A stretch of DNA of 64,000 bases from contig CAAGHI010000056.1 of the NCBI GenBank assembly GCA_900769645.1, forward strand, positions 1-64,000. The letters run 5' to 3'. The translations under genes were made by a program, and so were the position numbers. This DNA comes from Candidatus Gastranaerophilales bacterium (GTDB lineage Bacteria; Cyanobacteriota; Vampirovibrionia; Gastranaerophilales; Gastranaerophilaceae). Below are positions 33,290 to 42,500 of this stretch, in pieces (position 1 is the stretch's first letter; every line of letters begins with the position of its first letter). The notes under the pieces are model-generated. The model ran no database searches, was not told the origin of the DNA, and saw only the letters and a list, made by a program, of their open reading frames with translations.

Positions 33290-34294
33290 ATGAGTTTAAC
33301 AGTATATTTAGGGATTGATGTCGGCTCAGTTACGACGAAATTAGCGTTAGTTGATGAAAAAGGGAAATACGTTGACAGTTATATGCTTAGAACTGCGGGG
33401 AAGCCTGTGGTTGCGGTACAAAAAGGATTAAACGAACTTTATGCTAAAAGAATTACAGATTATGACGTAATGGGTGTTGGTACAACAGGTTCCGGTAGAA
33501 ACCTTGCAGGCGCTCTTGTTGGTGCGGATATAATTAAAAACGAAATTACGGCTCACGCAGTAGCTGCAAGTATTAACGTTCCTGGGGTTCAAACTATTTT
33601 GGAAATCGGCGGACAGGACAGTAAAATTATTATTCTTCGTGACGGTATTGTAACTGATTTTGCGATGAATACGGTTTGTGCAGCCGGTACAGGAAGCTTT
33701 TTGGATCACCAAGCACAACGTTTGAATGTTCCGATTGAAGAGTTTGGTGACACTGCATTAAAATCTGAAAATCCGGCTCGTATTGCTGGACGTTGCGGTG
33801 TTTTTGCTGAAAGTGATTTGATTCACAAACAACAATTGGGATATCCTGTTGAAGATTTGTTGTATGGACTTTGTCAAGCGCTTGTTAGAAACTATTTAGC
33901 AAACCTTGCTTTGGGCAAAGAGTTACTTCCGGTATTCTCATTCCAAGGCGGTGTTGCGACAAACTCCGGCATGGTAAAAGCTTTTGAAGAAGCTTTGGGA
34001 CACAAAGTAATTGTTCCTGATCACCACCAAACAATGGGGGCAATCGGCGCTGCGCTTTTGGCAATGGAAAACCACCAATACACAGATGCCAAAACAACCT
34101 TCAAAGGTTGGGAAGTTGGCGAAATGAACTTCCATTCAATCACTTGTGATTGTACAGGCTGTTCTAACAACTGCGAAGTTATTACAATCGTTGAAGGTGG
34201 CGAAGATATTCACCACGTTGAAAAAATCAAAGATATTAAAGGTAATATCATCGCTCGTTGGGGCGGTACTTGCGGAAGATGGGATATTTCGTAG
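33290..34294 (+). CDS. 2-hydroxyacyl-CoA dehydratase activase-like ATPase (BadF/BcrA family)
   Basis: A 334-aa ASKHA-fold ATPase. Motifs: YLGIDVGSVTTKLALVD, GVGTTGSGR, ILEIGGQDSKIIILRDG, NTVCAAGTGSFLDHQ and RCGVFAESDLIH (the two Cys that share a [4Fe-4S] cluster between subunits), and FSFQGGVATNSGMVKA. In characterised systems the activase passes one electron at low potential to a dehydratase or reductase. A C-terminal extension holds extra cysteines (CDCTGCSNNC, then GGTCGRW). No dehydratase subunit lies beside it, so its partner is unknown. A YkgJ-type metal-binding protein gene follows 30 bases later, probably in the same operon. Confidence 0.85.
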   Translation: MSLTVYLGIDVGSVTTKLALVDEKGKYVDSYMLRTAGKPVVAVQKGLNELYAKRITDYDVMGVGTTGSGRNLAGALVGADIIKNEITAHAVAASINVPGVQTILEIGGQDSKIIILRDGIVTDFAMNTVCAAGTGSFLDHQAQRLNVPIEEFGDTALKSENPARIAGRCGVFAESDLIHKQQLGYPVEDLLYGLCQALVRNYLANLALGKELLPVFSFQGGVATNSGMVKAFEEALGHKVIVPDHHQTMGAIGAALLAMENHQYTDAKTTFKGWEVGEMNFHSITCDCTGCSNNCEVITIVEGGEDIHHVEKIKDIKGNIIARWGGTCGRWDIS

Positions 34295-34324
34295 GCTAAA
34301 ATTTTTGCAAGTCGGACAAGTAAT

Positions 34325-34996
34325 ATGACGAGTTTAAATTCAAAATTAGATTTTATGAAAAGTACGTATCGTGAGGTTTTTGAAAAATCTTCCGATGCGA
34401 TACTTGCTCGTATTGAAGAAATTCGTCCAAAAGATTTTAATGGGGATATCTTGGCGGAGTATGAGCCTGAAAGCGTTGGTGCTCAATGGCAAAAAGACGT
34501 TTTAGATATGTTGGAAAACGATATCTCTCATGAAATTTACGATAAATGGCAAGAGGTTTTGAAATATCGAGAAGGATTTCATTGTAAAGGTTGTGCAACT
34601 TGTTGTAACTTGGCGTGTTCGGAGTATTCGCCCGAGGAGCTTTCAAAACGAGCTGAAAGCGGTGATAATTTTGCAAAACAATTTACTTCAATCTTTATTC
34701 CATACAATTCAAAAGAGGAAGCTCAAAGGGTTTATCCCGAATACATAGAGCTTCTTGATGAGTCAGATGAAAAAGATGTTTATTTTTACCATTGTCCAAA
34801 ATTAACTTGTGATAAAAAATGCTCAGATTATGAAAATCGCCCTGATATTTGCCGTCATTTCCCAGACAATCCGCTATGTATTTTGCCGAAGTCTTGTGGG
34901 TTTTATGAGTGGCGAGAAGAGGTTTTGCCGATTGTTCTTATGCTCCATGCAATGATGGAAATTATTGGGTATTACAATTCAAAAATAAAAATATAG
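34325..34996 (+). CDS. YkgJ-family cysteine cluster protein
   Basis: A 223-aa protein. The cysteine cluster FHCKGCATCCNLAC (about 85-98) is joined by later cysteines in YHCPKLTCDKKCSDYENRPDICRHFP, the signature of the YkgJ zinc or iron-chelating family. The function of the family is not settled. No signal peptide. It lies between the activase and rlmN, both Fe-S enzymes, which suggests (without proof) a link to metal or cluster handling. The start at ATG 34325 has only a weak ribosome site. Confidence 0.82.
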   Translation: MTSLNSKLDFMKSTYREVFEKSSDAILARIEEIRPKDFNGDILAEYEPESVGAQWQKDVLDMLENDISHEIYDKWQEVLKYREGFHCKGCATCCNLACSEYSPEELSKRAESGDNFAKQFTSIFIPYNSKEEAQRVYPEYIELLDESDEKDVYFYHCPKLTCDKKCSDYENRPDICRHFPDNPLCILPKSCGFYEWREEVLPIVLMLHAMMEIIGYYNSKIKI

Positions 34997-35050
34997 CAGA
35001 TAGTCGGTTGTCAACACTTCCCAGCTGCGACAAACTCAAAAGAGGAAATT

Positions 35051-36070
35051 ATGCAAATACTTTCAGGATTAAATTTAGAAGAAATTCAAAAAATAACAGA
35101 TGAACTTGGGGCATCAAAATTTAGAGCTCGTCAAATTCATAACTGGATATATCTAAAATCTGTTAAAACAATTGATGAGATGACTGATTTGTCGGTCAAG
35201 TTCAGAGAGCAACTTAAACAAGTTGCAACTGTTACTGATACAAAAATTAAGGTTAAGCAAGAAAGTTCTGACGGAACATTGAAGTATTTACTTGAATATC
35301 CCGACGGCGAGTGTGTAGAAACGGTTTTGATGAGATTTGATAATCGTGCGAATTTGACAGCTTGTGTAAGTTCTCAAGTCGGTTGTGCTGTAAATTGTTC
35401 GTTTTGCGCAACAGGAAAACGTGGGTTTATAAGGAATTTGTCGTATAAAGAAATTATTGAACAAGTTCTTACAATCCAGAGAGATACCGGCTTGAAGGTT
35501 ACAAATGTTGTGTTTATGGGACAAGGCGAGCCTCTTTTGAATTTGGATAATGTTTTGAAAGCGATGGAAATTTTTAATGAAAACTTCCAAATCGGTGCAA
35601 GACGCTTGACGGTTTCAACTTCCGGTATAATTCCGGGGATAAAAAGACTTGCAGATGTTGACATGCAGTCAACCCTCGCACTTTCTTTGCACGCACCAAA
35701 TCATGAAATCAGAAAACAATTGATGCAAATTGAAAACAAATATCCAATGCCTGAACTTAAAAAGACTTTGAAGGCTTATATTGAAAAAACAGGTAGACGA
35801 ATTACGATTGAATATTTGCTAATAAAAGATTTGAATGACACGTTGGAAAGTGCCAAAGAACTTGTTGAATATTTACATGATTTGAAATGCAATATAAACC
35901 TAATTCCATATAATCCAACAGAAAAAAACGATTATCAAAAACCCTCCGGAAAATCTATTATGCGTTTTAAATCATTACTGGAACAGTCAGGCAAAAAAGT
36001 TACGGTAAGGCTTGAAAGAGGGGCAGATATTGATGCTGCTTGCGGACAGCTGCGAGGAAAAGTAGATTAA
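35051..36070 (+). CDS. rlmN: Dual-specificity RNA methyltransferase RlmN
   Basis: A radical SAM enzyme that methylates C2 of A2503 in 23S rRNA and A37 in some tRNAs. Cluster motif CAVNCSFCATGKRG (C-x3-C-x2-C), GQGEPLLN, SLHAPNHEIRKQLM and LIPYNP; the methyl-carrying second cysteine is in the C-terminal DIDAACGQLRG. The N-terminal helical domain (FRARQIHNWIYLK) is typical. 339 aa is full length. AGAGG lies 5 bases before the ATG. Confidence 0.96.
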   Translation: MQILSGLNLEEIQKITDELGASKFRARQIHNWIYLKSVKTIDEMTDLSVKFREQLKQVATVTDTKIKVKQESSDGTLKYLLEYPDGECVETVLMRFDNRANLTACVSSQVGCAVNCSFCATGKRGFIRNLSYKEIIEQVLTIQRDTGLKVTNVVFMGQGEPLLNLDNVLKAMEIFNENFQIGARRLTVSTSGIIPGIKRLADVDMQSTLALSLHAPNHEIRKQLMQIENKYPMPELKKTLKAYIEKTGRRITIEYLLIKDLNDTLESAKELVEYLHDLKCNINLIPYNPTEKNDYQKPSGKSIMRFKSLLEQSGKKVTVRLERGADIDAACGQLRGKVD

Positions 36071-36126
36071 GTTCTTAAATTCGTTGCGTCAAATTATTGA
36101 AAAACAAAAATTCTAGAGAGGTTTTT

Positions 36127-37071
36127 ATGCCAAAATTATCTATAATTATACCTGTTTATAATGTTGAAAAATACTTACCAAAATGTTTGGGAAGTATTTT
36201 AGGACAGTCGTTTAAGGACTTAGAAGTTGTTTGCGTAAATGATGGTTCGACAGATAATTCTCTTGCGGTTTTGCAAGAAATAAAAAAAACAGATGATAGA
36301 GTTGTGATTATTGATAAAAAAAATGAAGGCTCTGGAATTGCGCGAAATATGGGGCTTGCAGCTTCTCAAGGAGAGTATATTTATTTTGTCGATAGCGATG
36401 ACTGGTTGGAAGATGACGCACTTGCCAAAATTATAGAAAAAGCAGATGAATTGCAAACAGATATTTTGGTATTTGGAGGGCTTTCTTATTATAACGGCAA
36501 AGGGCAAAATGGTGCTTATAGTAAAAATAAACTTCCGAAAAAATATTTTGACAAAGTTGTTTCTGCAAAAGATATAAAAAAAGATATTTTCAAGTTTCCG
36601 TCGACTGCTTGGACAAAGCTGTATCGCAGAGATTTTTTGATGAAAAATAATATTAAATTCCAAAATATTCGAGCAGGACAGGATCAATTGCCGTTCTTTC
36701 ATTCAATGATTAAGGCTGATAGAATTGCAATTTTACCTGAGAATGTTTATTGCTATCAAAAAAATCGAGAAGGCTCTGTGACATCAGTTAAAAAGAAAAA
36801 AAGTTTTTCGCCTATATATGTGTTTTACGGGATAGAGGAAATGCTTGAAAAGACAGGCATGATGGAAGAATATCGTAATATCTTTGTGAATAAATATTTC
36901 TCAAAGGCTACATCTTGGCTTGCCAAATTTGACAAAGATTTGAAACCTCAGTATTTTGAGGAGTATTCAAAACTTTTGAAACATGTTCAGGAAAAATATG
37001 GTTTGTACAAAAACTTTCACCCTGAAATTGCTGATGGATACTGGAAATTGAAACTTAGGTTGCTTTTTTAA
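36127..37071 (+). CDS. Family 2 glycosyltransferase
   Basis: A 314-aa soluble GT-A enzyme. N-terminal LSIIIPVYNVEKYLPKCL, VVCVNDGSTDNSL, NEGSGIARNMGL and the DxD-type site FVDSDDWLED. It probably transfers a sugar to a surface glycan or lipid. I use ATG 36127, preceded by AGAGAGG with a 5-base gap, rather than the TTG ten codons earlier. Directly followed (one base gap) by a GNAT acetyltransferase, so the two may modify the same glycan. Confidence 0.88.
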   Translation: MPKLSIIIPVYNVEKYLPKCLGSILGQSFKDLEVVCVNDGSTDNSLAVLQEIKKTDDRVVIIDKKNEGSGIARNMGLAASQGEYIYFVDSDDWLEDDALAKIIEKADELQTDILVFGGLSYYNGKGQNGAYSKNKLPKKYFDKVVSAKDIKKDIFKFPSTAWTKLYRRDFLMKNNIKFQNIRAGQDQLPFFHSMIKADRIAILPENVYCYQKNREGSVTSVKKKKSFSPIYVFYGIEEMLEKTGMMEEYRNIFVNKYFSKATSWLAKFDKDLKPQYFEEYSKLLKHVQEKYGLYKNFHPEIADGYWKLKLRLLF

Positions 37072-37072
37072 T

Positions 37073-37516
37073 ATGAAATACGTAATTCGAAAAATGAATA
37101 ATTCAGATATGACGCAAATTCTTGCTATGATGAAAGAATTTTATGTTTCTAATGCGGTTTTTACAAACGGCTCTGATGAAATCTTTGAAAATGATTTTCA
37201 AAATTGTGTCAATGACAATCCGTATTTGGAAGGGTATGTTTTTTGTGCCGACGAAAAAATATTAGGTTATGCGATGATTGCGAAAAGTTTTTCGACAGAA
37301 TTTGGCAAACAATGTATTTTGTTTGAGGATTTGTTCTTAAAGCCTGAATTCAGAGGAAATGGAATAGTGCCGGAATTTGTTGAATATATAAAAAATTGTT
37401 ACCCTGACTGTGTTTATCGAATTGAAGTTGAACACGAAAACACGCATGCTGTCCATGTGTACAAAAAACTCGGATTTCGAGAACTTCCGTACCAAGAAAT
37501 GGTGATTGCAGAATAA
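37073..37516 (+). CDS. GNAT-family N-acetyltransferase
   Basis: A 147-aa acetyl-CoA-dependent transferase. Acetyl-CoA binding motif A is LFEDLFLKPEFRGNGIVPEFVEYI (R-G-N-G in place of R-G-x-G-x-G/A); the end EVEHENTHAVHVYKKLGFRE is motif B. The substrate is unknown. It forms a two-gene unit with the glycosyltransferase. The tRNA-Leu fragment of the integrated element begins 7 bases after its stop, so it is the last host gene before the island. Confidence 0.88.
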   Translation: MKYVIRKMNNSDMTQILAMMKEFYVSNAVFTNGSDEIFENDFQNCVNDNPYLEGYVFCADEKILGYAMIAKSFSTEFGKQCILFEDLFLKPEFRGNGIVPEFVEYIKNCYPDCVYRIEVEHENTHAVHVYKKLGFRELPYQEMVIAE

Positions 37517-37522
37517 AACAAA

Positions 37523-37546
37523 AATTGTCGACGGGGGGACTTGAAC
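37523..37546. other. Left attachment site (tRNA-Leu 3' end copy)
   Basis: 24 bases identical to 52769-52792, including GTCGACGGGGGGACTTGAAC, which is the T-loop to discriminator end of tRNA-Leu. The rest of the tRNA is absent here. Confidence 0.9.
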
Positions 37547-37632
37547 TTCGGTGTTAGAAGCCTTTTTACACTATTTTGGGCGGTTTTGAACAGCATGAAA
37601 TATTATCAAAATCTATGAGTTTTTATATAAAG

Positions 37633-37651
37633 TGGACACAGAATGGACATA
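37633..37651. repeat. Integrase arm-type repeat, left
   Basis: TGGACACAGAATGGACATA, identical to 52641-52659. It contains the half-repeat TGGACA twice. Position near both ends of the element fits integrase arm-binding sites. Confidence 0.7.
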
Positions 37652-37772
37652 AATTAAACCATCTTATATATTTTTTATCTTATAACACCCCTCCTAGTAA
37701 ATTAAACAATTGTGGTACTAATTTTTATATATCTAGGTGATAAATGCTTAAAATATGAAAGACTGTATAAGT

Positions 37773-38423
37773 TTATATTTTCCAAGGATTTATAAGTCCG
37801 TTATATTCATCTGGTAATTGAAAGTGTTTAATTTGATTCCACCTAAATCTATAAAAATCGCTTTCACCGCTAGCGGTTAATAAACTATGTACGCAATAAT
37901 TCTTTTGTGGAGGTGGGCAAATTATAACTTCTTTATTAGGATATAGTTCTTTTACTCTTTTTACAACAGGAACATAGTCATTATCTTCACTCAACAAATA
38001 TGCCCTATCAAAGGAGTTTGTCATAGCTTTTTCAAGTAAAGTGATTGCAACATTTACATCTGTATGTTTTTCTTCGTGTTTTAAAATTTTCTCATTTGGC
38101 TGCTTTTGATTACATTCTTTGCAAGGATAAATATATTTTTCTTTAAATTCACCCAAAACCACTTTTATCCCTGATTGTTGTAAGGCTTTTAAGTATGTTC
38201 TGTGTCTAATTTGAGAATCAAGTCCTCTATGAGTTGCTATTGCAGAAAAGAATATAACTTCTAATTCAAATTCTTCTGATTTTAAATGACTTTTGATTGC
38301 AGCATTTAATAATGACATATAATCAAGCCATTTTACACAAATATTATGTCTTTTTTGATATAATGTTAATTTGTGATAATAATTAAAACCATCTATTAGA
38401 ACAAGAATTTTCTTTTTACTCAT
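37773..38423 (-). CDS. NYN-domain (PIN-like) RNase
   Basis: A 216-aa protein. The NYN fold resembles PIN nucleases: N-terminal ILVLIDGFNYYHKL (first Asp), the middle PCKECN zinc-like pair and EEKHTDVNVAITLLEKA (Glu/Asp), and LLSEDNDYVPVVKRV (C-terminal Asp pair). It probably cuts RNA, as many defence and toxin-like NYN proteins do. I use ATG 38423; the longer frame adds 12 residues that overlap the promoter. The TATAAT box lies 7 bases before this ATG, so the mRNA is probably leaderless. First gene inside the left end of the island. Confidence 0.82.
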   Translation of the reverse strand: MSKKKILVLIDGFNYYHKLTLYQKRHNICVKWLDYMSLLNAAIKSHLKSEEFELEVIFFSAIATHRGLDSQIRHRTYLKALQQSGIKVVLGEFKEKYIYPCKECNQKQPNEKILKHEEKHTDVNVAITLLEKAMTNSFDRAYLLSEDNDYVPVVKRVKELYPNKEVIICPPPQKNYCVHSLLTASGESDFYRFRWNQIKHFQLPDEYNGLINPWKI

Positions 38424-38430
38424 GCCTGTA

Positions 38431-38479
38431 ATTATACCGCAAAAACGTATATAACGCAAACGACAGGCATGTAGCCTGT
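38431..38479 (-). promoter_or_regulatory. Promoter and palindrome of the NYN gene
   Basis: Minus strand: a perfect palindrome GACAGGC-TACAT-GCCTGTC (38461-38479), then TTGCGT (38454-38459), a 17-base spacer and TATAAT (38431-38436). The start codon follows within 8 bases. The palindrome abutting the -35 box is a candidate operator. Confidence 0.6.
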
Positions 38480-38618
38480 CATTTGAACCGCAGATAAATC
38501 CACGGCGAGTATATCTTTATTAAATTTATTACCAGTTCATTGATTCTTACAATAGTATTATGACATATTATAAACATTTTGTCTAGTGTTTAATTCGTTA
38601 ATAATTTGTAAAAGTTAT

Positions 38619-39032
38619 CTATTTAAAGCTTCCGACTTTTCTACCGTAGCGGTCGTATTGGGTTGTTTTACCAGTGGAATCGGTTTTGAATGAGCCTGTT
38701 TTTCTACCGTATTTGTCATAAGATGTGGTTGTGCCATTGGAATTTGTTTTGTAGCTACCAGTTTTAGAGCCATATTTATCGTATGTGGTGTAACCAGATG
38801 TTGTCTTTTTGATTGTTCCTTGTCTTGAACCGTATTGGTCGTATTTTGTCGTTGTACTTCCGTTGGTTTTGTAAGAGCCTGTGCGTGAACCATATCTATC
38901 ATAAGTTGTGGTTGTAGAGCCATTTGTTCTATATGAACCTGTTCTACTGCCATATTGATTGTAGGTGTTACCCGCAAAAGCACTGCCAGCTAATAACAAA
39001 GATACAAATATAATTGCAAAAAGTTTTTTCAT
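38619..39032 (-). CDS. Secreted tandem-repeat protein (YGSRTGS repeats)
   Basis: A 137-aa protein with signal peptide MKKLFAIIFVSLLLAGSAFA (cleaved after AFA). The mature part is five to six tandem repeats of 20-21 residues with consensus YD-x-YGSRTGSYKTNGSTTT, the later ones drifting to YGRKTGSFKTDSTGKTTQ. The repeat is rich in Tyr, Gly, Ser and Thr and is probably a beta-structured surface or periplasmic fibre. RBS AGGAG lies upstream (plus-strand TCTCCTAAT at 39035). The repeated DNA could change copy number by recombination. It has no known defence role, so it is likely cargo. Confidence 0.78.
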   Translation of the reverse strand: MKKLFAIIFVSLLLAGSAFAGNTYNQYGSRTGSYRTNGSTTTTYDRYGSRTGSYKTNGSTTTKYDQYGSRQGTIKKTTSGYTTYDKYGSKTGSYKTNSNGTTTSYDKYGRKTGSFKTDSTGKTTQYDRYGRKVGSFK

Positions 39033-39078
39033 AATTTTCTCCTAATATTAGAACGATTTGGATTTAAAAAAGTTCATT

Positions 39079-39276
39079 TTAGAATTGTCTAAAAAAGTTT
39101 ATGATACCAATAATTATAGCAACAATTATTAAAAATGCTACAATGCTGCTTGTGATATCTGTTATGAACTCCGAATTACAACTCATTCCAATCCAAAAAA
39201 GTACAAGAATAGCTATACCAATCGGGTTGGTAAATAGAAATCTGAGTAATAGTATAAAAGCTACAAAACCTCGCAT
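39079..39276 (-). CDS. Small two-helix membrane protein
   Basis: 65 aa, with hydrophobic helices at about 2-27 (FVAFILLLRFLFTN then IGIAILVLFWIG) and 38-60 (SIVAFLIIVAIIIGIINFF). I use ATG 39276, 7 bases after AGAGG; a GTG seven codons upstream overlaps the preceding gene. No known family. It lies between the repeat protein and the 94-aa protein, and may form an operon with the latter. Confidence 0.5.
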   Translation of the reverse strand: MRGFVAFILLLRFLFTNPIGIAILVLFWIGMSCNSEFITDITSSIVAFLIIVAIIIGIINFFRQF

Positions 39277-39286
39277 GTTTAAACCT

Positions 39287-39571
39287 CTATTTTTCACGTT
39301 TTAAATTTAATGTATCTTTTGCGTAACGAATACCTTTATCTGTTAATATAAGAGCTGTACTCTTTGGATTTGGGCAAGGCATTGTATAACCATCTTTTTC
39401 TAATACTTCCATTATTTTTACATAAGAATCATTGCCAATTTTATCATTTACTGTTTCAATCGCATTTGTGTAAGGTTCTATTTTACTTTGTCCGTTCATT
39501 ACACCTAAATAAATTACTTTTATCAAGTAATTAAATTGTTCTAATTCGTTAGTTGTTAGTTTTTCAATCAT
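39287..39571 (-). CDS. Small hypothetical protein
   Basis: 94 aa, helical, with a winged-helix-like layout: two helices (TNELEQFNYLIKVIYLG and NDSYVKIMEVLEKDGY), then LILTDKGIRYAKDTL, the end pattern of several small DNA-binding or phage-like winged helices. AAGAGG lies 5 bases before the ATG. It starts 17 bases after the Res stop on the same strand, so it belongs to the tail of the restriction operon. Function unknown. Confidence 0.55.
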   Translation of the reverse strand: MIEKLTTNELEQFNYLIKVIYLGVMNGQSKIEPYTNAIETVNDKIGNDSYVKIMEVLEKDGYTMPCPNPKSTALILTDKGIRYAKDTLNLKREK

Positions 39572-39587
39572 TTTTACCTCTTTTCTT

Positions 39588-42500
39588 CTACCTCATAACC
39601 TTATCAAGTAGAGCCTGATAATTATCTACAACATCATACTGAACACTATCGGAACTAATCGTTTTAAAATGCTCTCTTGCACAATTTATTTTGGCTTGTT
39701 CAATAGGTTTTAGTTGTAGTGAACTCATTGAACCTTTTGTTTCTGCAACAAAATAAACATGCTTTACTGAGCCTTCATTAAATGCGATTGCCCAATCTGG
39801 GTTGTAATGCCCAACAGGAGTGTTAATATAAAAACCTTTTGGAAGTTTTACATAGACTGAAACATCTGTGTTTTTATCCAAATCTTCACCAAATTCTTTT
39901 TCAACTTCAGAATCATATACAAGATAATTGTACAAATTCTTTTCAACAGGAAGTGAATTTTTGTTTGTAATTGTTTTCATCTCAGGTTCGGCAAAGATAT
40001 CAGTTTGATAAGCTTCTTCCAACTTGTTATATGTGATATGTTCTATAATAACAGTTGCTTTTTCTTCATTTATTAGATTGGAAACCTTAATGATAAAATC
40101 TTCTGGGTTTATTTTAAATTGGTTGAATGTTTCTGAGTGAATACCTTGTAAAATTTTTACAACGGATTTACGAGTAAGTTTTGTTTCTTCAACGATTTTG
40201 CCAATTAAGTCATATTTAATTCCACAATGTAAGGTTTTTATATCTTCTTTGTAAATTTTCCCGTTATCAAAAGCTGTACCTTTTTCTAAAGCTTCTTTTG
40301 AATCGATTTTATCCATAGAGCCTGTTTGAATTACTGAATACAACCTTGTTACGGCTAAGTTTTTATCAATAGATTTTATTGATTTTTCTATCAACTCATT
40401 TGTTTCAAAATTTACGACATAAGCGGTTTTTGTGTTAATTCGTTTCCACAATTCTTGAAATTCTTTTTTGTTTAATTTCTCTTTATCAATTTCAAGTTTA
40501 GGTTTGCTTTCGTTCAAATTTTCAGGAGCCATTGTATTTGGGTTGTAAATCATATCTACAATTTTTATAATAGAATCTTCATAACCTACAAGGCTTTCAG
40601 GGAGAGCAATATTTCCTGTTTTTTGAGCTTCATAGTAAGTTTCTGTAAGTTTATTATCGTCATCAATATAATTGTTTCGAATAAATGAATTGTGTATTCT
40701 TTTCGCTAAATTGATGTCAATAGTCTGTTCTTCGCCATTCGCATTTGTTATTAGTTTACCTTCAAATAGTTTTTCATTAACCTCTTGTGGTCTATCGGTT
40801 GTGATTTCAGCAATTTCAGATTGTAATTTTTCTGTAAAACTAGCATAACTTTCATTAGCAATTACGGTTAAAACATTTATATCGTGAACGGTTTCATCTA
40901 GTTTGCTAGAATCCATTCTTTCTCCGTTTTGGTTTACGCAAAGCCTTAAACCTCGCCCAATTTCTTGACGTTTTTTATCTGTGCTGTTTGTTTTTCTAAG
41001 TGTACAAATTTGGAATACGTTTGGATTGTCCCAACCTTCTCTAAGTGCAGAATGTGAAAAGATAAATCTAACAGGTTCGTCAAAACTAAGTAATCTTTCT
41101 TTGTTTCTCATGATTAAATCAAAAGCATCAACATCATTTGAACCACCTTCTTTTTTATCTTCGGTTGAATTGATTATTTTTTTACTTTTTTTATCAATTG
41201 AGAAATAACCTGCATGTGTACTTTTTGCGGAAATTCCTTTTAGGTATCTGATATAATCATCTTCGCCGAATTTTATTTGAAGTTCATTCATAATATTTTC
41301 ATATTCTTCTTCAAACATATCCGCATAAATTCCGTTTAGTTCGTTGTTTGATTCATCATACTGCTTATATTTTGCTACTTCATCAATAAAGAATAATGAT
41401 AAAACTTTTATACCTTTGAAAAACAATTTACGTTCTTTTTCTATGTGTGCAAATATAGTTTCCCTGATTTGAATACGTCTTATTTGGTCTTCGTTTTCTT
41501 CGCCTAAGACATTGCCGACAAAAATCTTTGTTCCATTTAAAAATGTTACGGAGTTATCTCTGCCGTCAATTTTGGTAATAATATAATTGTTTTTGTACTC
41601 GTCTAATTCTCCAGATAAGGGATAAAGATTGTCACCTTCTTTTAAAAGTTTACTATTTTTACGAATTTTGTTAGTGCCTTTTTGGTCAAATTCAATGTTT
41701 GCCATTGGAGCTTTGTCTTTGTACAAATTTATATTTTGTAGGTATAAATAGCCGTTTGTTGCATCGCTACCTTGAATAGTAACACCTTTTACTGCGATTT
41801 TTTTGACAAGTTTTTTGTTATAAGCTTCTACGGCATCTAGTCTGTAAACCAAATTATATTTTTCTTTTGGAGTAGCAGAATATCGAAGTGTAATAAGTGG
41901 GTTGAACTCAATTAGTTTTTCCTTAGTTATTTTACCTTCAACTGATTGCGGTTCATCAATAATAAGGATTGGGTTAGTTTTTGCAATTACATCTATTGGT
42001 CTTCTACTGCGGAAACTGTCTAACTTCATATAAATTCTACGAGCATCTTTCCCACGAGCATTAAAGGCTTGAGAGTTGATAATCATTACATTAAGTCCGC
42101 CGTCGTTTGCGAATTGTTCTATTTCGTTTAATCTTTTAGAATTGTAGATAAAAAATTTTATTTTCTTGCCATATTCTTCTGCAAAATGTTCTTGCGTAAT
42201 ATTAAAGGATTTGTAAACCCCTTCTCTAATCGCAATACTAGGAACTACGATAATAAATTTACTCCAACCGTAGTGTTTGTTTAGTTCAAACATTGTTTTT
42301 ATGTAAGTATAAGTTTTACCAGTACCTGTTTCCATTTCAACAGTTAGGTTAAATCCGCTGATAAGTTCTTTTGATGGTTCAAGTTGGTTTAATCGTTGGA
42401 TTTTTTGCATGTTGTCAATGATTATATTTCTGTTTAAGTTTGGAACTATTGCGTGATTACAAAAACCAGTATAATTAAGCAACGATGTTTGACTAATTTG

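Noticed and set aside
36220..36702. 160-codon minus-strand frame opposite the glycosyltransferase gene
   Set aside because: Low-complexity Phe/Ile/Asn text without a start signal; shadow of the sense gene.
38615..38983. 122-codon frame inside the YGSRTGS repeat gene
   Set aside because: Shifted frame of a tandem repeat stays open automatically; the other frame has a signal peptide and ribosome site.
38630..38990. Tandem repeats as a possible CRISPR array
   Set aside because: Units of 60-63 bp are contiguous, coding and without spacers; no cas genes are in the window.
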